A stretch of DNA of 7,738 nucleotides from Planctomycetota bacterium (GTDB taxonomy: Bacteria; Planctomycetota; Phycisphaerae; Sedimentisphaerales; Anaerobacaceae), in assembly GCA_003644295.1 (NCBI GenBank), contig QNBZ01000050.1:1-7738 (forward strand). Reading direction: 5' to 3'. A model generated the notes under the pieces. That model searched no databases. It was not told the origin of the DNA and worked only from the letters and a program-made list of their open reading frames with translations. Of the stretch, positions 1-4,911 are shown piece after piece; position 1 is the first letter of the stretch; each line of letters opens with the position of its first letter. The translations under genes were made by a program, and so were the position numbers.

Positions 1-153
1 GCGATGCTATCAAGAACAGTACCACCGTTGCCGGTCATAGCTTATGACGAAATTGTGCTTGGAACTGAAATAGAACCGATAGAAACCATATCCGCTCATC
101 AGGCTGAGTCAGCAGCAACAAATGAACTGGAACTTGTCGGAGCTTCAAGTTGA
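1..153 (+). CDS. flhA: Flagellar export apparatus protein FlhA, C-terminal end only
   Basis: The first frame is open from the left edge to a TGA at 151-153, giving the last 50 residues of a protein that begins outside the window. The segment LSRTVPPLPVIAYDEI followed by an acidic EIEPIETI stretch matches the way FlhA cytoplasmic domains end (R..P.LPVLSYNEI, then a short acidic tail). FlhA is the large inner-membrane component of the flagellar type III export gate; its C-terminal domain forms the nonameric ring that docks chaperone-substrate complexes. The flagellar sigma factor gene that follows strongly supports the call. Only the extreme C-terminus is visible, so completeness of the gene cannot be judged. 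A virulence-type SctV homologue is formally possible but unlikely beside fliA. Confidence 0.8.
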   Translation, partial: AMLSRTVPPLPVIAYDEIVLGTEIEPIETISAHQAESAATNELELVGASS

Positions 154-198
154 TACTTTTCCTGAAACAATATATGACATACAAGATGCGAGGTAATT

Positions 199-444
199 AT
201 GCTGTTAAACGTTCGGTCAATCGCAGTAAGCATCGCCGTAATATGCTTTTTTGGCTCAAGCTTAATCGGATTGGTCAGTGGCCTTTCACCGTTCACCTGT
301 TGTAAAAGGTCGCTGGCAGCAGCGGTATGTATGTATGTAATAGTGACTTGTGCCGTCAAAGTGATAAACGCTATTTTGATAAACGCAATGACAAACAGCC
401 AAATGAATCAACAAAAGGAAAAGGCCGGTGCCAGCGAAAACTAA
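199..444 (+). CDS. Small two-helix membrane protein between flhA and fliA
   Basis: This 81-residue protein is not recognised as any named family. It starts at an ATG preceded by a good Shine-Dalgarno sequence (GAGG at 190-193, spacing 5) and overlaps the start of fliA by 17 nt, which argues for a real, translationally coupled gene. It has two hydrophobic stretches, roughly residues 8-29 and 38-61, joined by a short segment with a CC pair (residues 34-35), and a polar, Gln/Lys-rich C-terminal tail. It is therefore probably an inner-membrane protein with a small cytoplasmic tail. Many bacteria carry flhF and flhG between flhA and fliA; here only this short gene fills the gap. A flagellar role is inferred from position alone. 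Confidence 0.6.
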   Translation: MLLNVRSIAVSIAVICFFGSSLIGLVSGLSPFTCCKRSLAAAVCMYVIVTCAVKVINAILINAMTNSQMNQQKEKAGASEN

Positions 445-1237
445 AAATATCCCTGGAAACAAACTTGATGAGGATGAACAAAAGCATCTGAAGACCGCCG
501 CCAGAAGCGCATATTCACGTCAAAGAGAGTCTGCCGTCGGCGTAATCGAAAACGAGCAGATAACTGAGCTTTTGCCTATGGTTCATAAAATAGTTCAGCG
601 AGTGGTAACATACCTCGCCCCACCATTATCTTATGATGATTTGGTATCCGCAGGGGCAGTCGGGCTGGTCAAAGCTGCACGCGACTACGACCCTTCTCAC
701 CAGGCAGAGTTCAAAACCTACGCCTATATCAGAATCAAAGGAGCTATTCTCGATGAACTTAGGGGCTGGTCCTTTGTGCCTGCAAACGTGGATAAACAAA
801 TCCACAGGACACTGCAAGTCAGTATGGAGCTTACTGAACAGACCGGTTCGGCACCGACTGATGAAGAGTTAGCTGAAAAACTCGAAATAACCGTTGCTCA
901 ACTTTATGAAACATTCAAAAATGCCAGGGCAAAACATTTTGTCTCGATTGATAACTCCAGCGAAGATTGTCCATCTCTGATTTCTTCTTTGGCTGCCGTC
1001 AACACCGCCACCTCTGGACAGCAACTCGAACAGGATGAGCTTGTGGAAAAACTAACCGAGGCCATCCAGCAGTTAAACGAAAGGCAACGACAGATTATTT
1101 TGCTTTATTATCAGCAGCAGTTGACAATGAAACAAATAGCCGAGATTTTCAATATCACCGAGCCACGTGTCAGCCAGCTACACGCAAGCGCACTGTTTAA
1201 CCTGTCTGTAAAATTGAAGCGGTGGAAAGATGGTTGA
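428..1237 (+). CDS. fliA: Flagellar RNA polymerase sigma factor FliA (sigma-28)
   Basis: This 269-residue protein has the FliA/WhiG sigma-70-family layout. Region 2 spans about residues 46-118 and includes YDDLVSAGAVGLVKAARDYD and the FliA-typical GAILDELRGWSFVP; region 3 is about 123-175 (APTDEELAEKL); region 4 is about 208-263, with LNERQRQIILLYY and the recognition helix TMKQIAEIFNITEPRVSQLH. FliA directs RNA polymerase to late flagellar promoters and is normally held inactive by FlgM until the hook is complete. The start is a GTG with purine-rich AAGGAAAAGG just upstream; the next in-frame Met is inside region 2, too late. The gene overlaps its upstream neighbour by 17 nt and the downstream gene by 8 nt. 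Length is slightly above E. coli FliA because of a Lys-rich N-terminal extension of about 40 residues. Confidence 0.95.
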   Translation: MPAKTKNIPGNKLDEDEQKHLKTAARSAYSRQRESAVGVIENEQITELLPMVHKIVQRVVTYLAPPLSYDDLVSAGAVGLVKAARDYDPSHQAEFKTYAYIRIKGAILDELRGWSFVPANVDKQIHRTLQVSMELTEQTGSAPTDEELAEKLEITVAQLYETFKNARAKHFVSIDNSSEDCPSLISSLAAVNTATSGQQLEQDELVEKLTEAIQQLNERQRQIILLYYQQQLTMKQIAEIFNITEPRVSQLHASALFNLSVKLKRWKDG

Positions 1238-1454
1238 TAATAATTACAATACGATAAAACCGGTGGAAAGTCTGCAAAACGTCAAAGGTTTAACGCCTGC
1301 AAGACGCCGAAAAGAAAGAAAACACAGGCGGAATCCGCACGAGCAGAATGAACAAGAACGCAAAGAAGAGCTAAACGGCTTAAGTGAAAAAGAGCTTAAC
1401 GACAAAATTGTTGAAAACGGAGCAGGCCGACATTCTATCGACTACTGTGCATAA
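1230..1454 (+). CDS. Small basic/charged hypothetical protein after fliA
   Basis: The ATG lies inside the end of fliA (8-nt overlap, ATGGTTGA) and is preceded by GGTGG at 1221-1225, so translation is probably coupled to fliA. The 74-residue product has no hydrophobic segment. It opens with a VESLQNVKGLTPARRR-type stretch, has a very basic centre (RRRKERKHRRNP, about residues 25-36), then an acidic/amphipathic part (about 41-61) and ends in GRHSIDYCA. I do not recognise a named family; small proteins with a PVxxV...RRR opening and an (H/I)ID-type ending occur after flagellar sigma genes in some bacteria, but that is from memory and not verified. A cytoplasmic role linked to sigma-28 or flagellar assembly is inferred from position only. 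Confidence 0.6.
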   Translation: MVDNNYNTIKPVESLQNVKGLTPARRRKERKHRRNPHEQNEQERKEELNGLSEKELNDKIVENGAGRHSIDYCA

Positions 1455-1495
1455 CCTGCTCACTTATATCGTGAAAAACAGTGAAGGGCTGAAAA

Positions 1496-1783
1496 ATGCA
1501 AAAAGCGACAGGACGCATCCTCAAAAGCGATGATATTAAACTTGATGGGCAGTTCCATCTCGACATTGGCCGGGTCGGTCCAAGTCCGGCCAAAGAGAAG
1601 AATACGGCCCTTACCGCACCGCAGGCACATATTGTGGAGAGCCATCCGGAATTTACTACTATAGAAGTAACCTGCTCTTGCGGCACAAAAACGTATATAA
1701 GATGTGAATACGCCGATAGCCAATCAGACGTCTCCGAAGCCGGCCAAACAAAAATAAATGGAGAAAATGACAATGCAAACTGA
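1496..1783 (+). CDS. Small CxC-motif protein of the flagellar operon
   Basis: This 95-residue protein begins at an ATG with AAGGG at 1484-1488 upstream and ends 11 nt inside the following lipoprotein gene. Its core, about residues 44-72, reads as a compact unit: HIVESHPEFTTIEVTCSCG followed by a TYIRC element. The three cysteines are C60, C62 and C70 (CxCx7C), resembling half of a zinc ribbon or a small beta-hairpin metal knuckle. There is no signal peptide or membrane segment, so it should be cytoplasmic. I know no named family, but the conserved-looking CSCG core between less ordered ends suggests a genuine protein. Its position between the fliA gene and two lipoprotein genes suggests a flagellar function; metal binding is inference. 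Confidence 0.65.
   Translation: MQKATGRILKSDDIKLDGQFHLDIGRVGPSPAKEKNTALTAPQAHIVESHPEFTTIEVTCSCGTKTYIRCEYADSQSDVSEAGQTKINGENDNAN
1760..1763 (+). promoter_or_regulatory. Shine-Dalgarno site deciding the start of the coiled-coil lipoprotein
   Basis: GGAG sits 9 nt before the ATG at 1773. Two earlier in-frame ATGs exist at 1758 and 1767, but the first overlaps this site and the second is only 3 nt from it. The 1773 start also gives a standard short, Lys-containing signal-peptide N-region. Confidence 0.55.
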
Positions 1784-2366
1784 CAAAAAAAACATACTTT
1801 TCACGTTCGCAGCAGTATTAACATTTCTGTTATCTGGCTGCTTGGACAGTCAGCAGATTACACCACAGCTCGGCACTGCTAAAGGGAAGGAAAACCTCTC
1901 TGTCGCAAAAAGATTCCAGGGAAACACGCAAAAAGGCCCGACCGCCGTAGAATCCGCGATAGAGTTGTCGGAAAAATACGCTGAACTATCAAAGGAAGCC
2001 GCTGTGCTGCGGCAAAAAAACCAGAATCTTATCACCGAGAACAGCAGCATCAAAGAGCAACTCACCCACTGCCGGAGCCACTTAAAGCAGACGCAAAAGG
2101 AACTGAATGAAGCAAATGACATTTTGATTGAAATGCGTGTTGAACTGAACAATTGGAAAACCGATATACTTGGTTTTCGGGATGAAATGCGCAACGCCGA
2201 CAAGGCCCAACTGAAAGCACTGCTCAAGATACTCAAAGCCCTCGGCGGAGAGGTCAAGACCGAATCGGCTCAGGTCGAGTCCACAAAATCAACTGCACAA
2301 ACAACGGACGAGTCCAGCCGCTCTCGACAGGAAGAAACTCCAATTACAGGTGAGCCAAATGAATAG
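1773..2366 (+). CDS. Coiled-coil lipoprotein of the flagellar operon
   Basis: From the ATG at 1773 the product is 197 residues. Residues 1-23 form a lipoprotein signal peptide: a short KK-containing N-region, a hydrophobic core (8-20) and the lipobox LSGC with the acylated Cys at 23. The +2 residue is Leu, so export to the outer membrane is expected if Lol rules of proteobacteria apply. After a polar linker, residues about 60-157 are strongly heptad-like and rich in Glu, Lys, Leu and Gln (LSEKYAELSKEAAVLRQKN and similar), predicting a long coiled coil. The last 40 residues are Ser/Thr/Glu-rich and probably disordered. The family is not recognised. It overlaps both neighbours (11 nt upstream, 8 nt downstream), so it belongs to the fliA operon and may be a periplasmic spacer or basal-body-associated protein; that role is inferred. 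Confidence 0.75.
   Translation: MQTDKKNILFTFAAVLTFLLSGCLDSQQITPQLGTAKGKENLSVAKRFQGNTQKGPTAVESAIELSEKYAELSKEAAVLRQKNQNLITENSSIKEQLTHCRSHLKQTQKELNEANDILIEMRVELNNWKTDILGFRDEMRNADKAQLKALLKILKALGGEVKTESAQVESTKSTAQTTDESSRSRQEETPITGEPNE
2348..2354 (+). promoter_or_regulatory. Strong Shine-Dalgarno site for the CsgG/TolB-like lipoprotein
   Basis: AGGTGAG matches the anti-Shine-Dalgarno sequence well and lies 4 nt before the ATG at 2359. It marks that ATG as the native start, which matters because a repeat separates it from the signal peptide. The GTG at 2350 lies within this site and is unlikely to be used. Confidence 0.6.
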
Positions 2367-3108
2367 CTTAGCAGAAATCAAATATCAAATATCAAATATC
2401 AAAAAGAAATGGCAAAGGCACAAAGTAGCAAAGGGGCAAAGTAATTTTACCCGCCAAGGCGGACTTTGTGCCTCTGTGCCTTTGTCCCTTTGTGCCTGTT
2501 CCTTAAAATTGGTGGCGATGTTGTTGCCGGTTCTTTCAGCGGGCTGTGAGTTTTTGGGAACCGCTGCACCCGCAGATTATTACTATCTAAATCCGCATAA
2601 GAAACTGTCAACTATAGCAAGAGTGGCTTTAGTCGATTTAGATAACGCTTCGAGCCATCCTGAAGTTTCCGCCGATGTAACCGAAGCGCTTTACCGGGCA
2701 TTGCAAAAAAGACAGCTCTTCGGTTTAACGGTTGTTCACCGCGATGACCCTGCCTGGCACAGCCTACAGTTGGCGCCAAATTCAACATACAATCTTGAAC
2801 AATTATCCTCAATACACAAGGCATTAAAGTGTGATGCGGTATTGACCGGCGCTATTACCGAATATCGGCCTTATCCTCAATTGACTATTGGTCTTCGCCT
2901 GAAGCTTCTCGACCTGAAGGATGGCCAATTGATATGGGCTGTCGAGCAAATCTGGGACAGTTCCGATAAAACAACCGAAAATCGAATAAAAAAATATCTC
3001 AGAAGTCAAACGCGTTCGAGTTCGTCGGATTTGAGCAAAAAACTGGTAACTGTCAGTTCGCTCAAGTTTATAAAGTTCGTGGCTTTCGAAGTGGCTCAGA
3101 CATTATAG
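2359..3108 (+). CDS. CsgG/TolB-N-like lipoprotein with repeat-extended N-terminus
   Basis: The 249-residue reading frame contains a lipoprotein signal whose core LVAMLLPVLSAGC places the lipid-attachment Cys at residue 63, far from the N-terminus. Residues about 7-48 are encoded by an AT tandem repeat and a palindromic repeat, so the extension looks secondary. The mature part has an alpha/beta fold signature: RVALVDLDNASSHPEVSADV, an amphipathic helix ALYRALQKRQLFGLTVV, then CDAVLTGAITEYRPYPQLTI and LKLLDLKDGQLIWAVEQIWD. This is the pattern of CsgG, TolB N-terminal and FlgO-type outer-membrane lipoproteins, in which a strand-helix unit is followed by a 'DAVLxGxI' strand and a 'DxxxGxxxW' hairpin. 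In other bacteria FlgO/FlgT relatives stabilise the flagellar basal body at the outer membrane. The flagellar role is inferred from the operon; specific family membership is uncertain. Confidence 0.7.
   Translation: MNSLAEIKYQISNIKKKWQRHKVAKGQSNFTRQGGLCASVPLSLCACSLKLVAMLLPVLSAGCEFLGTAAPADYYYLNPHKKLSTIARVALVDLDNASSHPEVSADVTEALYRALQKRQLFGLTVVHRDDPAWHSLQLAPNSTYNLEQLSSIHKALKCDAVLTGAITEYRPYPQLTIGLRLKLLDLKDGQLIWAVEQIWDSSDKTTENRIKKYLRSQTRSSSSDLSKKLVTVSSLKFIKFVAFEVAQTL
2380..2400 (+). repeat. Three tandem AAATATC heptamers inside the lipoprotein gene
   Basis: Three exact 7-bp units (AAATATC) follow each other and read in frame as part of a Lys/Tyr/Gln/Ile-rich peptide. They are joined directly to the large palindrome at 2411-2496, so the two appear to be one composite repeat insertion. 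Confidence 0.8.
2411..2496. repeat. Large imperfect palindromic repeat of CACAAAG/CTTTGTG units
   Basis: The left arm (2411-2442) is built from degenerate GGCACAAAG/GGGGCAAAG units and the right arm (2463-2496) from their complements (CTTTGTGCC, CTTTGTCCC). The centre holds a perfect small palindrome, CCGCC-AA-GGCGG, at 2451-2462. The whole could fold into a long hairpin. It lies within an open reading frame without breaking it, and encodes a low-complexity peptide unlike the rest of the protein. I infer a small non-autonomous or slippage-derived repetitive element; a related partial copy lies at 5383-5405. Confidence 0.7.
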
Positions 3109-3261
3109 CCAAAAAAGAAGGTCAGAAACGGACTGTTTTCGTCCAAAACCTGTGCTGACTTTAGAAAAAAATGGAAATTTTGTAAAAAGTCTTAAAGTTT
3201 TTACAAAAATGTGCGAAAAAGATTGTAGATATAAGAGTATTGAAAGAAAACTAATACAATA

Positions 3262-3528
3262 ATGGAAAAAATAGATACCAATCAAATACCGGATTTTTGG
3301 GAAAAATCATTGCCCAGACAATCAGAACCTGCGAAGGCAGTTCCAAATAATAAGGCAGACGCCTCTTTACAAAGCAATTACGCCTCTTTGCTTGAAAAGG
3401 CAAAGAATATCCCTGAAGCGGACGCCAAAACGGCCCAGCGAGCACAGGAGCTTCTGTTATCCGGCCAACTTGAAAGCTTCGAAAACATCCGGGCGGCCGC
3501 AGAAAATATTGTAAAATTCGGCGTATAA
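3262..3528 (+). CDS. flgM: FlgM-like anti-sigma-28 factor
   Basis: The 88-residue product has a polar, Pro/Asn/Lys-rich, probably disordered N-terminal half and a helical C-terminal half: AQELLLSGQLESFENIRAAA then ENIVKFG. The order 'helix - SG.L/Y - polar - IR..A..I' resembles the C-terminal sigma-binding region of FlgM, and the length (about 90-100 residues in the family) and nearness to fliA fit. FlgM binds sigma-28 and is secreted through the hook when assembly permits late gene expression. Similarity is weak by eye, so this is a call by pattern plus position. The gene stands alone: 153 nt separate it from the lipoprotein gene, the Shine-Dalgarno sequence is poor (purines GAAAGAAAA, too far upstream), and the next gene is behind a terminator. 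Confidence 0.55.
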   Translation: MEKIDTNQIPDFWEKSLPRQSEPAKAVPNNKADASLQSNYASLLEKAKNIPEADAKTAQRAQELLLSGQLESFENIRAAAENIVKFGV

Positions 3529-3561
3529 AAGCTTAAAAAGGAAAGTTAGCTCGCATGGTAA

Positions 3562-3583
3562 TGCCGACCACGGAAGGTTGGCA
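3562..3583 (+). other. Stem-loop upstream of the terminator
   Basis: TGCCGACC and GGTTGGCA form an 8-bp stem with a single G-U pair and a six-base loop (ACGGAA). A second, weak hairpin (ATCC/GGAT, five-base loop) follows at about 3589-3601, then the terminator hairpin. This could be part of the flgM 3' untranslated region or of a leader RNA for the next gene; no known riboswitch class was recognised. Confidence 0.45.
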
Positions 3584-3610
3584 CTATATCCTAAACGGAT
3601 TTTATAAACT

Positions 3611-3670
3611 CGGTGAGGAATACGTATGGCTGAGTATACCATTCAGTTATTCGTATCTCACCGTTTTTTT
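3611..3670 (+). terminator. Intrinsic terminator between flgM and the HPP gene
   Basis: CGGTGAG (3611-3617) pairs perfectly with CTCACCG (3657-3663); after a 2-nt bulge the stem continues ATACG/CGTAT. A small CTGA/TCAG or ATGG/CCAT pairing is possible in the apical loop. Seven thymines (3664-3670) follow at once, which is the classical layout of a rho-independent terminator. It lies 83 nt after the flgM stop codon and 58 nt before the HPP start, so it either ends the flagellar transcript or acts as an attenuator for the HPP gene. Confidence 0.75.
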
Positions 3671-3695
3671 ATACGGATAACATATTTGAAACTTG

Positions 3696-3711
3696 CCTGA
3701 CGGCAGTCAGG
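3696..3711. repeat. Short perfect inverted repeat upstream of the HPP gene
   Basis: CCTGAC-GGCA-GTCAGG is a perfect 6-bp stem with a 4-base loop, 17 nt before the HPP ATG. Its sequence has the look of short palindromes scattered in planctomycete genomes, but only one copy is in this window. It could equally be an operator or a translation-affecting hairpin. Confidence 0.45.
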
Positions 3712-3728
3712 AATCAAATCAGTCAAAT

Positions 3729-4199
3729 ATGGAACCGGAAATCACAATAAAGGGCAAATTCAAAGAGCTTTGGAAGTATTACATCCTGCAAAGCTTATTG
3801 GCCATCACCACCCTGCTCCTCATCGTTCTGGTATTGGGCAAGGATAAAATGGTTGTAATCAGCGCAATGGGCGCAACCACCTTTATCGTATTCGCAATGC
3901 CGAAGACGACTTCAGCACAAAGAAAAAATGTTGTTGGCGGCCATCTGGTGGGTTTGGCTGCCGGAACGATATTCTACTTTACTACTCTGCCTTACTTTCT
4001 TGAGTATTCCCTCGCAGTTGGAGTTGCTGTCTTTGTTATGGTAGCTTTAGATGTCGAACACCCGCCCGCTGCTGGCACAGCTCTGGCCGTCGTGATAAAT
4101 GAAGTTTCGATTGACGCTTTCGTGACCATAATGCTCAGCGCAGTAATTTTATCCCAATGTTGCTATTACCTAAGAGGATACTTAAAAGACTTGGTATGA
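3729..4199 (+). CDS. HPP-family integral membrane protein
   Basis: The 156-residue product is largely hydrophobic with about four to five membrane segments (near residues 18-37, 41-57, 69-86, 92-109 and 131-148). It carries the family hallmarks: SAMGATTFIVFAMPKTTSAQ (45-64), the RKNVVGGHLVG segment, and the name-giving His-Pro-Pro at 111-113 in EHPPAAGTALAVV. HPP proteins are membrane proteins of poorly known function; plant chloroplast members have been linked to nitrite transport. The length covers the whole HPP domain with no extra C-terminal CBS or other domain. An upstream TTG at 3693 is in frame, but it abuts a hairpin and adds no conserved sequence, so the ATG at 3729 is preferred; neither has a good Shine-Dalgarno sequence. 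It is isolated from the flagellar genes by a terminator, so a flagellar role is not suggested. Confidence 0.85.
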   Translation: MEPEITIKGKFKELWKYYILQSLLAITTLLLIVLVLGKDKMVVISAMGATTFIVFAMPKTTSAQRKNVVGGHLVGLAAGTIFYFTTLPYFLEYSLAVGVAVFVMVALDVEHPPAAGTALAVVINEVSIDAFVTIMLSAVILSQCCYYLRGYLKDLV

Positions 4200-4697
4200 T
4201 TTTAATTTGCCATACATTGATTTAAGCGTAACAATCAAAGAACTGGCCGGCCAGAACATCGCTCTTGAATACCGGCGCTTTACACGATGAAATTTTATAA
4301 ATAGCTGAATTGGCAAACCGTCTATCTCGAACATTCGCAGCGGGGACATCCTCAACTCTGCGACGCTTATTATTTGAGCGAGTTGCGATATGGATTCTGC
4401 GCTCAATGAAAGGACTTGTCCTAATGACTTTGCTTGGAACTTTTCTTATCACTTAACCGCCTCCAACAAAGGTTATATTAGCAGATTTGAACGGTTAAAT
4501 CAAGGAAAATCATATCGGCCAATGCCAACTATATGATATTTTTCTGCTTAAAGTATTAGCGATTGCGATAAAATGATATTATAGGACAGAAAGAAAAAAC
4601 TTTGTGATGGATACCCCACGCTCCTACAGCTAAAATAGTTTGTGTTTGTGTCGAATTTTGCCGTTCGACTTCCGGCGTAATGTAATGAGGTACACTG
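4200..4697. other. Gene-poor region between the HPP and zinc-ribbon genes
   Basis: About 500 bases hold no convincing gene on either strand. The minus-strand frames here give Arg/Ser-rich, unlikely peptides. On the + strand one stretch (about 4301-4456) is open and reads protein-like (LANRLSRTFAAGTSSTLRRL, later a hydrophobic MKGLVLMTLLGTFLIT), and the preceding 4200-4290 reads plausibly in another frame. This may be a decayed gene remnant, but I cannot name a parent family. An A+T-rich hairpin lies at 4509-4543, and the stretch 4550-4697 should contain the promoter of the zinc-ribbon gene, though no clear -35/-10 pair is evident. Confidence 0.5.
4509..4543 (+). terminator. Possible weak A+T-rich terminator hairpin
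   Basis: ATCATAT (4509-4515) and ATATGAT (4531-4537) form a 7-bp stem; the loop contains a further GGC-CAAT-GCC pairing potential (4517-4526), and five thymines lie at 4539-4543. The stem is A+T-rich and far from the HPP stop codon, so it may be a weak terminator or chance. Confidence 0.3.
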
Positions 4698-4898
4698 ATG
4701 CAGATTATCGCCAAATGTCCGGGATGCGGCAACAGATGGCTGCTCGATGCCTGGGCCGCTGACCGAAGGATAAAATGTCCGAAGTGCCACAGATTGTTCA
4801 AAATTCCTAAACTGGACGAGGTGCCGAAGGCAACCAAGGTAATAAGGCAAGCGAAGGGTCCTGTTTATGTGGACCAGACCGGCAAAACTTACGGCTAA
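4698..4898 (+). CDS. Small zinc-ribbon protein with conserved-looking C-terminal tail
   Basis: The 66-residue product starts at an ATG with a good Shine-Dalgarno sequence (GAGG at 4687-4690, 7-nt spacing). It has a four-cysteine zinc ribbon: CPGC (C7, C10) and CPKC (C27, C30), with WLLD and AADRRIKCP between the pairs, similar to the MJ0042/zinc-finger domains found at protein N-termini. The remainder (LFKIPKLDEVPKATKVI, then VYVDQTGKTYG) is compact and looks constrained. I recall similar short proteins in planctomycetes, but cannot confirm it here. Function is unknown; zinc binding is well supported by the cysteine spacing. It is a stand-alone gene facing a convergent neighbour 13 nt downstream. 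Confidence 0.8.
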   Translation: MQIIAKCPGCGNRWLLDAWAADRRIKCPKCHRLFKIPKLDEVPKATKVIRQAKGPVYVDQTGKTYG

Positions 4899-4911
4899 TC
4901 AACAACAGCGT

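Noticed and set aside
1710..1722. GCCGATAG resembling a sigma-28 -10 element
   Set aside because: It lies inside the CxC gene and has no TAAA at the needed distance upstream.
2380..2496. Possible CRISPR array
   Set aside because: The repeats are contiguous 7-9 bp units forming a palindrome, with no spacers of regular length.
3121..3162. Compound hairpin (GTCAG...CTGAC with inner GGAC/GTCC) after the second lipoprotein gene
   Set aside because: Stems are only 4-5 bp and the following tract is just TTT, too weak to call a terminator.
3193..3220. Possible sigma-28 promoter for flgM (TAAA, 16-nt gap, GCGAAAAA)
   Set aside because: The -10 part matches GCCGATAA poorly and the whole stretch is A+T-rich, where such partial matches are common. 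A flgM promoter in this 153-nt gap is likely, but this site is not proven.
3555..3680. A 41-codon open frame (MVMPTTEGWHYIL...) after flgM
   Set aside because: It spans the two hairpins and the T7 tract of a convincing terminator, and its possible ribosome site is 13 nt or more away. An open frame of this length is expected by chance.
4222..4452. Minus-strand open frame of 76 codons in the gene-poor region
   Set aside because: Composition is Arg/Ser-rich with no plausible fold and no clear ribosome site; a second overlapping minus-strand frame is equally unconvincing.
4301..4456. Plus-strand open stretch with a hydrophobic end (MKGLVLMTLLGTFLIT)
   Set aside because: It has no ATG with a ribosome site at a sensible place and is only about 50 codons; kept only as a possible pseudogene remnant.
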